64,000 nt of DNA, taken from IMG/VR virus record IMGVR_UViG_3300030004_000003, positions 1 to 64,000 of that record, one strand, 5' to 3'. A program made the translations under genes and the position numbers. The notes below the pieces were generated by a model. It was not told the origin of the DNA. It was given only the letters and a program-made list of their open reading frames with translations, and made no database searches. This stretch comes from a virus. Shown here in pieces: positions 31,258 through 39,281 of the stretch (the stretch's first letter is position 1; every line of letters begins with the position of its first letter).

Positions 31258-31792
31258 AGCCAACGCTGCTTCTGTGCCCAATGATCACCATCCTTCCACT
31301 CCTGAAGGGCTCTCCGGCCCTGAGTCCGGTCTTAATCAGGTGCTCTCAGGCAAGCTTGGGAAGCGCTATGGCGCTCTCCCTGTCGTCGCTCAACCGCAGG
31401 AAAATGAACTGCTCATAGGATTTATCGTGACTCTCGCCTTCCATCTCAAAGGAAAAGGTCTCTATCGCCGCGATCGCGTGATCATGGTGCCGGATCTGGA
31501 GGCCAAGCGTCTCCTGCCAATGACCGCAAAGTGGTTCTGCTCGTGGTCACAACGGCATGTCGTGACCTCCAAGGAGAAGAAGACGCGTGATGGCGATGTC
31601 TATGAGGTGATGAAGGATATGCCTACCGAAGCCGCCGAAAAGGTGCTGGAGAGTCATGAGTTCATCGTTCCTATCCCACGGATCGACGAGGTGCATGGCG
31701 TCCCTCTTCCCAAGCTCGTGGAGGGCTCTCCAGTCGTGCTGATGACGGAGGGGTACGACGAGGAGCTTCGGGTCTGGAGTTTTAATTTATGA
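31250..31792 (+). CDS. Unrecognised protein
   Basis: A 180-residue protein that overlaps the TOPRIM gene by eight bases and the next by ATGA. It has a Pro/Ser-rich N-terminus, then a mixed domain (ELLIGFIVTLAFHLKGKGLY, WFCSWSQRHVVTSKEKK). The linkage to primase and TOPRIM genes suggests a replication accessory, but no motif supports this. Confidence 0.5.
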   Translation: MSEANAASVPNDHHPSTPEGLSGPESGLNQVLSGKLGKRYGALPVVAQPQENELLIGFIVTLAFHLKGKGLYRRDRVIMVPDLEAKRLLPMTAKWFCSWSQRHVVTSKEKKTRDGDVYEVMKDMPTEAAEKVLESHEFIVPIPRIDEVHGVPLPKLVEGSPVVLMTEGYDEELRVWSFNL

Positions 31793-32145
31793 GTGCGCTT
31801 TACGACTCTCTGCTTCTGGCATCTGTCGCCTGTTTTTTGCTGGCGATCGTCGGACGACTCTTTGCCATCTATGGGTTCCCTCACGCTTTTCTGGGCCGTT
31901 GTAAAAACTGGTTCCGCAATCGCTGGTATCGCCTCACGCGATGCCGCCTCGGTTGCCGGACTTCTGATCTTACGACTCAGCGCCTGGAGAAGCACTCCGC
32001 CGAAGTGCCGATCGTTTATTTCACCATGGAGGGTCAGCAGTCAGGAACAGCCCTCTGCACAAGGCATGACCGTAGGGTGCGCTGCCAATTCTGCGGTCGC
32101 CTACATTATCACGCCACCAAAATCTACTCACCAATCAACAACTAA
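31789..32145 (+). CDS. Membrane-anchored zinc-ribbon-like protein
   Basis: A 118-residue protein beginning in an ATGA overlap. One membrane helix spans about residues 7-27 (LLLASVACFLLAIVGRLFAI). The remainder is basic with Cys/His pairs (CRLGC, CTRH, CQFCGRLHYH) that could bind zinc on the cytoplasmic side. No family. Confidence 0.5.
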   Translation: MSALYDSLLLASVACFLLAIVGRLFAIYGFPHAFLGRCKNWFRNRWYRLTRCRLGCRTSDLTTQRLEKHSAEVPIVYFTMEGQQSGTALCTRHDRRVRCQFCGRLHYHATKIYSPINN

Positions 32146-32149
32146 CCCA

Positions 32150-32455
32150 ATGCTAACAATGAAATCAGGAATAGAACTCATTGCCGAGGAACGCCTCCGG
32201 CAAATCTCTCAAGAGAGATACACGCCGGAGCATGATGACAGCCATGCCGACGATGAACTCGTTTTTGCCGCAATAGCCTACCTCGAAGTTGCTTCCGGTG
32301 AATTTCCTTCTGTAGCAGTGCTCCAGTGGCCGTGGGATACGACGAGTTTTAAGCCGGATCAATTTGGGACGAAAAATTTGGCGAAGGCTGGTGCCTTGAT
32401 CGCTTCGGAGATTGATCGTCGGCGGCGTTTGCAGGTGAAGGAGGTGGCGTCATGA
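32150..32455 (+). CDS. Conserved phage protein (ERxRQI...YTPEHDD family)
   Basis: A 101-residue protein; a second in-frame ATG at 32159 is also possible. It starts after an A/C-rich leader without a Shine-Dalgarno sequence. The motif AEERLRQISQERYTPEHDD then SHADDELVFAAIAYL and LAKAGALIASEIDR is shared by a common family of small phage proteins of unknown function, seen in many tailed phages. It overlaps the next gene by ATGA. Confidence 0.65.
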   Translation: MLTMKSGIELIAEERLRQISQERYTPEHDDSHADDELVFAAIAYLEVASGEFPSVAVLQWPWDTTSFKPDQFGTKNLAKAGALIASEIDRRRRLQVKEVAS

Positions 32456-32778
32456 GTCTAAAAACTGTCACTTTCAAGGCGTCGATCAGCGCCTCCACTT
32501 ATGATCACTACACTGCCCGTGTGCTGGTCGCTGCCGAACTCCGCCATATCGCCGATCAAATCGAGGAGGGGTCGTGCGTGGGTGAATCCGGCACTGCCGC
32601 CGTCGCTGATCATCTCTCGTGGGAGATCAATGATCCATGGGAGGGGATGGTCTCCATCGTGGAGCGCCGCAAGAAGATGGCTCCTCATAACCCGCACAGC
32701 ATCCCTGTCTCTCGCAGGAATCTGGATTGTATCGGCGGTGAGGGTGGTAAGGCTGCTACGGAGGTAATCAAGCCATGA
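32452..32778 (+). CDS. Unrecognised small protein
   Basis: A 108-residue protein with a strand-rich N-terminus (KTVTFKASISASTYDHYTA) and a helix (VLVAAELRHIADQIEEG). GGAGGTGGCG precedes its start. It overlaps both neighbours by ATGA. Function unknown. Confidence 0.5.
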   Translation: MSLKTVTFKASISASTYDHYTARVLVAAELRHIADQIEEGSCVGESGTAAVADHLSWEINDPWEGMVSIVERRKKMAPHNPHSIPVSRRNLDCIGGEGGKAATEVIKP

Positions 32779-33032
32779 GTGATCTCATTATGGTTGGTTG
32801 GACGGATGGGGGTACGGGGATCACCAACTTCGACCCAAAGGAGCTGCCTCTCTATGAGGCGGCTCTGGAGGAGACCAAGGATGAAGATCTGATCCTGGTT
32901 TCAAGGCCCTTTGGCCGGTTCTGCATTCCCTCCGATTACTCTCTTCATTTCAAAAGGGGCAGAGAGAAAGACCTCTCTGATTTCTGGAAAGTTTTCGATC
33001 GGATCCAACAGCAAAAACTAACAACTAAATAA
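32775..33032 (+). CDS. Unrecognised small protein
   Basis: An 85-residue protein coupled by ATGA to its predecessor. It holds LIMVGWTDGGTGITNFD and LYEAALEETKDEDLILVSRP, which look like alternating strands and helices. Followed by an A/C-rich leader of the next gene. Function unknown. Confidence 0.45.
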   Translation: MSDLIMVGWTDGGTGITNFDPKELPLYEAALEETKDEDLILVSRPFGRFCIPSDYSLHFKRGREKDLSDFWKVFDRIQQQKLTTK

Positions 33033-33040
33033 CTATCATT

Positions 33041-33634
33041 ATGAAATCAATAACACCAGCGGCACTCGTAGCCGCCGCCATCGGCGATTTCGGAAACTTC
33101 ATGGTAGCCTCCACGCCGGGAGGTATCGAGACCCAGGAGCGAAGCGGGCAAATTGAGCAGTCTTTCAAGGAAACTCTGCCTGTGGATATGGGGGAGCACC
33201 GAACGCAATTTGAGGCTCTCGGGTTCGTCTTTGGAGAATCTGAAGGTATCTTTATTGAGGCTAAGTTTCCGAAGGGATGGAGGAAAAAGCCGACTGAGCA
33301 CTCGATGTGGACTGATATTGTGGATGATCAGGGTCGCAAGCGGGGAGGTATCTTCTATAAAGCGGCCTTCTACGATTGCCGATCTGCCGCTCATCTTGAA
33401 ACCCGATTCAGCGTTAGGGATAACTATGGAAATCAGGAAAGAGTGGTCTCTGTCGTCGATGTCAGTGGCAAGGTGGAGAAGAAAATTACCGGGCTGCTGG
33501 CACCGGACTGGGATGATCATGCGGAAGGGCTTCGGCGCGTCGAGAAGTGCGAACAGGCGCGCCGGGAGCTGACGGCATGGCTGGACGAGAATTATCCGGA
33601 GTGGCGGTCGCCGCTCGCGTACTGGGAGGAGTAA
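33041..33634 (+). CDS. Conserved phage protein
   Basis: A 197-residue protein. It contains FMVASTPGGIETQERSGQ, FPKGWRKKPTEHSMWTDIVD and KRGGIFYKAAFYD, an order I recognise from a family of uncharacterised phage proteins. The start lies after AACTAACAACTAAATAAC, a leader without Shine-Dalgarno sequence. The C-terminal third is a charged helix (LRRVEKCEQARRELTAWLDE). Function unknown. Confidence 0.6.
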   Translation: MKSITPAALVAAAIGDFGNFMVASTPGGIETQERSGQIEQSFKETLPVDMGEHRTQFEALGFVFGESEGIFIEAKFPKGWRKKPTEHSMWTDIVDDQGRKRGGIFYKAAFYDCRSAAHLETRFSVRDNYGNQERVVSVVDVSGKVEKKITGLLAPDWDDHAEGLRRVEKCEQARRELTAWLDENYPEWRSPLAYWEE

Positions 33635-33657
33635 AGAAGCAATCTAATAATATCATT

Positions 33658-33798
33658 ATGAAACTACTGCTGCTCAAAATTCTCAATTCAAAGGCTGCTT
33701 CGATTCTCTGGGTCTGTTTTGCCGTCTTAATCATCGCTCTCGTTGCCGCATGTGAGGTGATCAAGACTATCGCTTTTTGGAAATACCTCACTCACTGA
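33658..33798 (+). CDS. 46-residue membrane protein
   Basis: A short gene with one membrane helix (ILWVCFAVLIIALVAACEVI) and short basic flanks. It begins after CAATCTAATAATATCATT, a leader without Shine-Dalgarno sequence similar to those of neighbouring genes. Small single-pass proteins like this may target host membrane enzymes. Confidence rests on the clear helix and the recurrent leader. Confidence 0.5.
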   Translation: MKLLLLKILNSKAASILWVCFAVLIIALVAACEVIKTIAFWKYLTH

Positions 33799-33812
33799 CT
33801 AATAACATTACT

Positions 33813-34517
33813 ATGAGCGAGCCAAATAAGCAATGGTATGTCGGATCACAGAATGATGCACTTTTCATCATTAATACCCCTCCACGCCCCTCAAATGATG
33901 ATGCGCGGCATGATCGCCCCGATGGTCCCACGGTAGTCCTGTCTGTACATGGGTTGGATCCGGAGAAGGTACAACAGATCGTCGATGCCCATAACGATGG
34001 TGTGCAAGAGCTTTTACTGCAACTGGATCAGCATTCCAGGGTTATCAAGTCTCAGTCAGATCGCCTCAATCATATTGCCGAGCTTCTGAAGGATGTGGAG
34101 CCCATGGATGGCTTCCCTCTCAGTATCGGGAGTAAGATAAATTTGTTGTTTCTGCGGTTGGCGGATGAGCAACGGAAGGTAAGGGAGGTCGAGCGCAGTG
34201 AGGCTGATGTACGCCAGATCCTGACAATCACTTCTGATGAGTTATCACTGACTGGGAAGGCGCTCGCTAGTGAGGGGGAGAAGGTGAAGGAACTTGAAGG
34301 TAGCCGAGATAAAGCGGTCAAGTCCGTCCTTGATCTGATTGGCGCGATCGAGACAATCCGGATGGATCGCACACACTCCGCTGACGGGGATGTCTATGTC
34401 CTGCAGACTCAGGAATGGGGCGAGTGGATTCTGGGAGAGGCGAAGGCTGCTCGCCTGATCGTTGCCCCTCTTCAATCCATGGCTGTCCTGAAGGTTGAAA
34501 AGGAGGTGCAGGAATGA
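33813..34517 (+). CDS. Coiled-coil protein
   Basis: A 234-residue protein starting after CTAATAACATTACT. The N-terminal 60 residues are polar; then a long helical stretch (VQQIVDAHNDGVQELLLQLD, FLRLADEQRKVREVERSEAD, LASEGEKVKELEGSRD) has heptad-like spacing. It overlaps the next gene by ATGA. Function unknown. Confidence 0.55.
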   Translation: MSEPNKQWYVGSQNDALFIINTPPRPSNDDARHDRPDGPTVVLSVHGLDPEKVQQIVDAHNDGVQELLLQLDQHSRVIKSQSDRLNHIAELLKDVEPMDGFPLSIGSKINLLFLRLADEQRKVREVERSEADVRQILTITSDELSLTGKALASEGEKVKELEGSRDKAVKSVLDLIGAIETIRMDRTHSADGDVYVLQTQEWGEWILGEAKAARLIVAPLQSMAVLKVEKEVQE

Positions 34518-34867
34518 ACGCGGAATCCATTCAAGAGATCAACCGCGCCATTGCCGAGGCGTGCGGGTGGCGACCATCAAGAAGTAGATTCCAAGGATTT
34601 CCACCAAACAAACCCGACTCAACTCTGCTTTATGATGCAGAGTATTACCCAGGATATTGGGAAAACCTACACGCATGCTGCGAGTTTGAATCAAAGAACC
34701 CATTTCTTTATTCAACAGCCTTGAGGGAAATTCTGGAAAATCATGTTGGGAAAACTGAGTGGGATGGAGGAAATAAAAAGGCCTTTTATTTCATCACAGC
34801 AACAGCCCCTCAACGCTGCGAGGCTTTCTTGAAAACCCTCGGGCTCTGGAGGGAGGAATGGAAATGA
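34514..34867 (+). CDS. Small ABA-sandwich-like phage protein
   Basis: A 117-residue protein. EINRAIAEACGWR at the start, AEYYPGYWENLHACCEFE in the centre and a closing ITATAPQRCEAFLKTLGLW match the outline of the phage ABA-sandwich family of small proteins with unknown function. AAAAGGAGG lies before the start, and it overlaps both neighbours. Confidence 0.55.
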   Translation: MNAESIQEINRAIAEACGWRPSRSRFQGFPPNKPDSTLLYDAEYYPGYWENLHACCEFESKNPFLYSTALREILENHVGKTEWDGGNKKAFYFITATAPQRCEAFLKTLGLWREEWK

Positions 34868-35094
34868 CCCTCCTTCTTACCATCCTCCTCCTAGCCGCGC
34901 CTTCGCCAAAGGTAAAACCGACCGCTACGCCGAAGCAAAGCCACTCGGTAAAAATCCCAACTCCTATTCCTACGCCCGTTCCGACTCCCACACCGAAGCC
35001 AACTCCAACTCCTAAAAACATCTTAATTGAGCAAGTCTGCCCTCCGGGAAATCCTACGCCTGCCACGAGTCGGCTTACTCCATTTTCTGCTTAA
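34864..35094 (+). CDS. Secreted or membrane-tethered Pro/Thr-rich peptide
   Basis: A 76-residue protein from ATG 34864, overlapping the previous stop by ATGA; an in-frame ATG at 34858 is also possible. The first about 12 residues are a hydrophobic signal-like segment (MTLLLTILLLAAPSP). A run of PT and KPT repeats (PTPIPTPVPTPTPKPTPTPK) follows. Such Pro/Thr stretches form stiff spacers in envelope proteins. The single Cys near the end is followed by more Pro/Thr. Confidence 0.45.
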   Translation: MTLLLTILLLAAPSPKVKPTATPKQSHSVKIPTPIPTPVPTPTPKPTPTPKNILIEQVCPPGNPTPATSRLTPFSA

Positions 35095-35113
35095 TAACTA
35101 ACAATCCGCTAAA

Positions 35114-35509
35114 ATGATAAAGTGTAACTACTGTGGTAAATATAAACCATCTCATGGCGGAGAGTATATTTCCGTTTTTCATCCTAAGTGCCATTGTCGA
35201 ATCGTTGAGGTTGCGGCGGATTCAGCATCAGACAACAGCTTCTTGATTAATGCGATAGTGGCTACAGAAATAGCTCAACTCCAAACTGATACCTCATGTA
35301 TTCACACTGATTCCGAAATCGGGATGACAATGGGAGATGCGACCTTAAAGCAGCTTCCAGATGGCACCTGGGAGGCTACGGCTCCTATTGGATCGATCTT
35401 CGGCTCTGAGGTGCAGGGAGAATGCCGTGGTCAAGGCGCTACCCAAGAGGATGCTCTGGCTGAACTGGCCAGAGATAGGAAGAACCTGAATGATTCTCTC
35501 TGGTTTTAA
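35114..35509 (+). CDS. Small protein with N-terminal zinc finger
   Basis: A 131-residue protein starting after TAATAACTAACAATCCGC. CNYCGKYKPSHGG and FHPKCHCRI form a likely zinc site in the first 30 residues. The C-terminal half (TLKQLPDGTWEATAPIGSIF, ECRGQGATQEDALAELARDR) resembles a small double-stranded-RNA-binding-like or related alpha-beta fold, but I would not assign it. Function unknown. Confidence 0.5.
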   Translation: MIKCNYCGKYKPSHGGEYISVFHPKCHCRIVEVAADSASDNSFLINAIVATEIAQLQTDTSCIHTDSEIGMTMGDATLKQLPDGTWEATAPIGSIFGSEVQGECRGQGATQEDALAELARDRKNLNDSLWF

Positions 35510-35599
35510 TTCAATAATTCTATGCCACTTAAAACCCATTGGATGCCGCTACAAGATTTCAACCCTCCACTCAATACAAGCACCTAACAACAAAATAAA
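35510..35599 (+). promoter_or_regulatory. A/C-rich leader region
   Basis: Ninety bases between two genes, ending in CACCTAACAACAAAATAAA before the next ATG. It has no Shine-Dalgarno sequence. A 21-codon open frame at 35522-35587 lies in it but has no supporting features. Confidence 0.35.
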
Positions 35600-35941
35600 A
35601 TGCAACAATACAATACAAACATCCGTAACAATGTCCTTCAGTGGACTAAGGAAGAGAAGGCTATCTCGGAAGCGCATGAACTCGTCGAGCATATGGGAGC
35701 GTCTGGCCATCTGACCAATGCTTCTATCCTGCTCATGGCGGCTCGTCAGGCTGTCGCCCATCACATTATGGATCAGCCGGATGTGAGTGTGGGTCATCAA
35801 GGGAAGCCGAGGGATATTTACGAGGTGAAGTTCGGCGACATCTACAAAAACGGGGAGTTTTTTTCCGAGTTCCACGAGGACAGTCATGGAGTAGAAATCA
35901 CTTGCGACGAACTCAACCGTCTAGCGGGAGGTGAGGGATGA
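35600..35941 (+). CDS. Unrecognised small protein
   Basis: A 113-residue protein with a helical first half (EEKAISEAHELVEHMGASGH, SILLMAARQAVAHHIMDQ) and a strand-rich second half (DIYEVKFGDIYKNGEFFSEF). It overlaps the next gene by ATGA. Function unknown. Confidence 0.5.
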   Translation: MQQYNTNIRNNVLQWTKEEKAISEAHELVEHMGASGHLTNASILLMAARQAVAHHIMDQPDVSVGHQGKPRDIYEVKFGDIYKNGEFFSEFHEDSHGVEITCDELNRLAGGEG

Positions 35942-36378
35942 GCGGGGAAGCCGTTAAAATTGACGAGCGCTTAATCGATCGGATCGGTGTGCGTGAATGG
36001 GGACTCCCTTCAATCTGCATGCCTGGGAAAATGTGGCGCAGTGAGATTAACGGAACGATTTCCTGCATGGTGCCGCACGAGGATGCCAGCAAGGTTAAGA
36101 TCGAGACGCGGCCGCTCGTGATAATTCCGGCTGGATGCGAGATGAGCTGGCTTCCTGACTCGTGGAGGGCTGCGCTATGGGAGTATGTCAAGGCGTGGCC
36201 TAACTCCGGGTGCGGCTATGGCCCGTTCCTGGCGATCACTGAAGAAGAGCGCTGTGACTTTATCCGCAAATGGGCAAAGGAGTTGGTGGAGTCGGATAAT
36301 ATCGGCTGCCTAGGAACAGCAAACGACATCGGAGAGTTCGCTGCGTATGGCTATGAGCTTGCTGGAGGTTCCCGATGA
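35938..36378 (+). CDS. Unrecognised protein
   Basis: A 146-residue protein with several Cys residues spread along it and no compact zinc motif. Segments LVIIPAGCEMSWLPDSW and ITEEERCDFIRKWAKELVES stand out. It overlaps both neighbours by ATGA. Function unknown. Confidence 0.5.
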   Translation: MSGEAVKIDERLIDRIGVREWGLPSICMPGKMWRSEINGTISCMVPHEDASKVKIETRPLVIIPAGCEMSWLPDSWRAALWEYVKAWPNSGCGYGPFLAITEEERCDFIRKWAKELVESDNIGCLGTANDIGEFAAYGYELAGGSR

Positions 36379-36749
36379 AGTCCTCTCATCTCCATATTCT
36401 CCAACACAGTCTTGGAGTCGATCAGTACGGCCGTGGACCGCAATACCGCAATCACTTTGTCACGGGAGGCAGATGTGAGGACTTCCTGTTATGCAAGGAG
36501 CTTGTGGAAATGGGTTTGATGGTCGAGCAGGGGGTTGCTGTCATCCCTGAAGCAGATCACTGTTTTATTGTCACTTATGACGGAAAAAAGGCCATGGCTG
36601 ATGGCTCTCCGCCTGCTCCTAAGCTCTCACGCTCTGCGCTCCGGTATCGTGAGTTCCTCAGTGAAGATTCCGGAATGTCCTTCGGGGAATGGCTGCGGGC
36701 TCAGAAGCACTGGAAGCGCTATTTGAAAGATCGGGAAGCGATGGCATGA
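36375..36749 (+). CDS. Conserved small phage protein
   Basis: A 124-residue protein beginning HLHILQHSLGVDQYGRGP, then YRNHFVTGGRCEDFLLCKEL and VTYDGKKAMADG. This order of motifs is shared by an uncharacterised family common in phages and prophages. The C-terminal region (RSALRYREFLSEDSGMSFGE) is basic and helical. Overlaps both neighbours by ATGA. Confidence 0.6.
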   Translation: MKSSHLHILQHSLGVDQYGRGPQYRNHFVTGGRCEDFLLCKELVEMGLMVEQGVAVIPEADHCFIVTYDGKKAMADGSPPAPKLSRSALRYREFLSEDSGMSFGEWLRAQKHWKRYLKDREAMA

Positions 36750-37087
36750 GTGACAATTACCCTCAATTCTGTCCTCTCTGTGGTTCTCGTCGGAAGGATC
36801 TGCCTGTCCCCGTCTATGAGTGTGGCTCGCATGATGATCCTCAATATATGCGTGTCGTGGTGACGGAGGAGTGTCAGCGGCGACAAGATCTCCTTGAGAT
36901 GGCGATTGTGTCGGCTGCATTCGAGCAGTTTCGTTATTTCGCTACTCAGTATTTCGCCCAACGCGGCGCTGTCCGCACCCGAGGGTGGCCTGAAACTCCT
37001 TTTCCGGATGTGGGCTTCTATGCAGTCGATGTGGACGCTCCCACTGCTCACTTTCCAATTCTCCGTTATATCAATCAACCCAAGTAA
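36746..37087 (+). CDS. Small protein with N-terminal Cys pair
   Basis: The start at 36746 overlaps the preceding stop by ATGA. The 113-residue product opens FCPLCGSRRKDLPVP, and a further Cys follows in VYECGSHDD and VTEECQRR, so a zinc ribbon is possible. The second half is helical and aromatic. Function unknown. Confidence 0.5.
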   Translation: MSDNYPQFCPLCGSRRKDLPVPVYECGSHDDPQYMRVVVTEECQRRQDLLEMAIVSAAFEQFRYFATQYFAQRGAVRTRGWPETPFPDVGFYAVDVDAPTAHFPILRYINQPK

Positions 37088-37120
37088 GTCGTTAGTCAAA
37101 ACCCAACCAAATCAACTATT

Positions 37121-37429
37121 ATGAATGTAATAACCGAAGGTCACAAATACAAGCTCGCCCAGTTTGAAGGATCCGATCCTCAAACTCTCCAGTTCATCGA
37201 GAAGGCTCCGATCGCTGTGGGTGCCACTGAGTTCTTCACGGTCAATGATGGTACTACCAATGAGGAGGTTTTGGCGGTCTTAATTGACCGTCTGAATTAT
37301 CTGCAAAGGAAGTTCCCTTGCCGTGAAAATACCATCGTGATCACGAAACTGGAGGAGTCGCTGATGTGGCTGAATAAGCGCACTTCCGACCGTCTCGCCC
37401 GCAATGTCGAAGGTAAGCAACTGGCCTGA
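37121..37429 (+). CDS. Acb2/Tad1 hairpin-like protein, candidate anti-CBASS or anti-Thoeris sponge
   Basis: A 102-residue protein. Its C-terminal half holds TTNEEVLAVLIDRLNYLQRK, FPCRENTIVITKLEESLMWL and KRTSDRLARNVEGK, the two-helix hairpin that I associate with the Acb2/Tad1 family. Characterised members form oligomers that bind cyclic nucleotide or cyclic ADP-ribose signals and so block CBASS and Thoeris immunity. The N-terminal half (HKYKLAQFEGSDPQTLQFIE) is an extra segment common in phage homologues. The family match is by eye; ligand binding is inference. It starts after an A/C-rich leader and overlaps the next gene by one base. Confidence 0.65.
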   Translation: MNVITEGHKYKLAQFEGSDPQTLQFIEKAPIAVGATEFFTVNDGTTNEEVLAVLIDRLNYLQRKFPCRENTIVITKLEESLMWLNKRTSDRLARNVEGKQLA

Positions 37430-37851
37430 TGAACTTTATTTATCAACGTGTCTCCGAACACTGCTGCTCTCCCTGGTGGATGGAGTCGTGCTATCACGAT
37501 TATGCCACCAGGGAGAATGTCATGGTCGCCTGGCCGCTCGGGATCTTCGTGAAGCTGACTTATGGCCTGTGGCTTGCCCTACAGATTGGCGGCCGTAAGA
37601 AGACTTGGATCGATCGGATGCTGGAGGATCGCTATCGCCGAGATTATGAGGAGCTTGAGAATCTCCGGAGCCGATGCCGTAGTTCATGGATGGCTGATAA
37701 TGCCATCCTGGCGCTGGAGGGGCAACTGAAGCGGGCTGTCGCCGTTGCTGAGGAGTTGAAAGAGATTGGGTTGCCTCTCTCTGATCGCTGCTTAGAATGG
37801 AGTGCAGAACTCGAAAAGCTCAGTCAATTAAAGAAGGAGGCAGGGTTATGA
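37429..37851 (+). CDS. Protein with hydrophobic segment and coiled coil
   Basis: A 140-residue protein. The first 30 residues hold several Cys and His (EHCCSPWWMESCYHDYATRE); a hydrophobic segment (VAWPLGIFVKLTYGLWLALQ) follows and may enter the membrane. The rest is a charged coiled coil (RRDYEELENLRSRC, LKRAVAVAEELKEIG). It begins one base inside the Acb2/Tad1-like gene's stop, so the two are coupled. Function unknown. Confidence 0.5.
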   Translation: MNFIYQRVSEHCCSPWWMESCYHDYATRENVMVAWPLGIFVKLTYGLWLALQIGGRKKTWIDRMLEDRYRRDYEELENLRSRCRSSWMADNAILALEGQLKRAVAVAEELKEIGLPLSDRCLEWSAELEKLSQLKKEAGL

Positions 37852-38072
37852 GCGGGCAATTCGTACTTTGGGGGCGCTCCGCTGGGAAGTCTCTCTCTAG
37901 GGAGGATCTAGAGAAGATGCTCTCGGTACTGATCGTCAGAACCGAATGTGCTCCACCTGACACGATCATTATCAGTGATCAATACTCTCCCGAGGAGAAG
38001 CAGAAGATTCTAATTCACGCTCAGGAGCTCGGCATGACTATTAATCAACCAAAAAAAGGAGGAGGGAGATGA
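37848..38072 (+). CDS. Unrecognised small protein
   Basis: A 74-residue protein with AAGGAGG before its ATG, overlapping both neighbours by ATGA. It shows LSREDLEKMLSVLIVRTE and PDTIIISDQYSPEEKQKILI, an alternation of helix and strand. Function unknown. Confidence 0.5.
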   Translation: MSGQFVLWGRSAGKSLSREDLEKMLSVLIVRTECAPPDTIIISDQYSPEEKQKILIHAQELGMTINQPKKGGGR

Positions 38073-38920
38073 TCACTATCACTTATAAGGATCTCGAAAA
38101 AGCAGTTCGTGATTGCAGGGATAAAATCACTTCGGATGGTGGAAATCCTCCAGATGGATATGATCCGACGGACGAGAGGGTATTCAAGGTTGCGGACGCC
38201 TGCTGGTTCGACGGCATGGATCGCATGGGCCGTGCCATCCTGTCGTGGGCAGAAGATCAACCTGATTGGATGCAACACTTAAAAGATGAAGCTGGTGTAT
38301 GCCAGTTTCAGTTCTCGCGGGTCATGGCAGGCGATAGTTTCAGGAGGCTGAATGACGGGGATCGGGAGATTCTGGTTAAAATATTCGATTGGATTTGCTC
38401 CCTGAATGCGCAGTCCGCCGCACCTGCAGTTTCACTCCCTGAAGGGATGCAGCCCGGGCCGTTCTCTCATGAGGTCGCTCATGTCGATGGGCTGGCTGAG
38501 GTGCTAGAGCAAAATCAGGAGATCGACTGGATGTATGGGGATATTGCGGTTGCTGCTCGTGATATTCATCTGGCGAGCTCGTTAGTGGGGGAGCCGGTAG
38601 TACAGAAGGGAGGGTTTCTGAGGATTCTGGGTCCATCTTTGGTGTATGAAAAACCTTACCTTGCCAGAGTGCTGCTCGATGAGCCTACTCTGTATAATTT
38701 TGCTGTAAATCGCGAGGATTTGCGCCCTTTGCCATCTCGTCGCTATACTTGCGTGTGCTGTGGTCAGAGGTGTTGGCGGTCTAATTCCCTTGAAGATCGG
38801 TTACTCGCTCCTTGCTGTCCTGCGTGTGAGGATCTTGCGGGTAATATAGAGCGCCATGAGGCACTAGCCGCAGAGGGTCGCGCTGTTCGCGAAAAGCTCA
38901 ACTCTCTGTCTTCTCTCTGA
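38069..38920 (+). CDS. Protein with C-terminal zinc finger
   Basis: A 283-residue protein. The N-terminal 130 residues are helical and acidic; a central part follows (GPSLVYEKPYLARVLLDEP). Near residues 230-255 CVCCGQRCW and CCPACE provide at least four Cys for zinc. GGAGGAGGG precedes the start. A nucleic-acid-binding role is possible. No family recognised. Confidence 0.5.
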   Translation: MITITYKDLEKAVRDCRDKITSDGGNPPDGYDPTDERVFKVADACWFDGMDRMGRAILSWAEDQPDWMQHLKDEAGVCQFQFSRVMAGDSFRRLNDGDREILVKIFDWICSLNAQSAAPAVSLPEGMQPGPFSHEVAHVDGLAEVLEQNQEIDWMYGDIAVAARDIHLASSLVGEPVVQKGGFLRILGPSLVYEKPYLARVLLDEPTLYNFAVNREDLRPLPSRRYTCVCCGQRCWRSNSLEDRLLAPCCPACEDLAGNIERHEALAAEGRAVREKLNSLSSL

Positions 38921-38929
38921 TTTCTTAAG

Positions 38930-39175
38930 ATGAAAATACCTAAATTTGTCAGTGTAGAAACCGAGATCGAGGTGGATATCTGCGCGGCGATCATCGCATC
39001 CATTCTGGCTGAGGAGCCTGTCGGATCCCGTCAGGGCGTCGTGTGTATCAATAACTTCGCCGCTGTTCTCAAGGGATTCTCTCCGGAGATGATCGATCAG
39101 ATTGGCCTTCCTGCCAGGAAGGTGATCGCTGATTTTTTCAGAGAGCAGGCGATCCGATTCTCTCCAGACGGGTGA
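38930..39175 (+). CDS. Small acidic protein
   Basis: An 81-residue protein with VSVETEIEVDICAAIIASIL and INNFAAVLKGFSPEMIDQIG. It is the last gene of the tightly coupled block before a 106-base spacer. Function unknown. Confidence 0.5.
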   Translation: MKIPKFVSVETEIEVDICAAIIASILAEEPVGSRQGVVCINNFAAVLKGFSPEMIDQIGLPARKVIADFFREQAIRFSPDG

Positions 39176-39281
39176 GTCGCCTTGTGCGGCCGCTTGCGGC
39201 GTACTTGCGGTTTATCTGTATTACTTTGTCCTTCACTAATCTGTTTTCCTTTCACCTTTTGTTTGTCTCTTCGATTTTTTT
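39176..39281 (+). promoter_or_regulatory. Pyrimidine-rich spacer ahead of the ATPase gene
   Basis: One hundred and six bases without a gene. The first part is GC-rich (CGGCCGCTTGCGG) and the rest is strongly pyrimidine-rich, ending in CTTCGATTTTTTT directly before the ATG. There is no Shine-Dalgarno sequence and no clear promoter or terminator hairpin. Confidence 0.35.
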
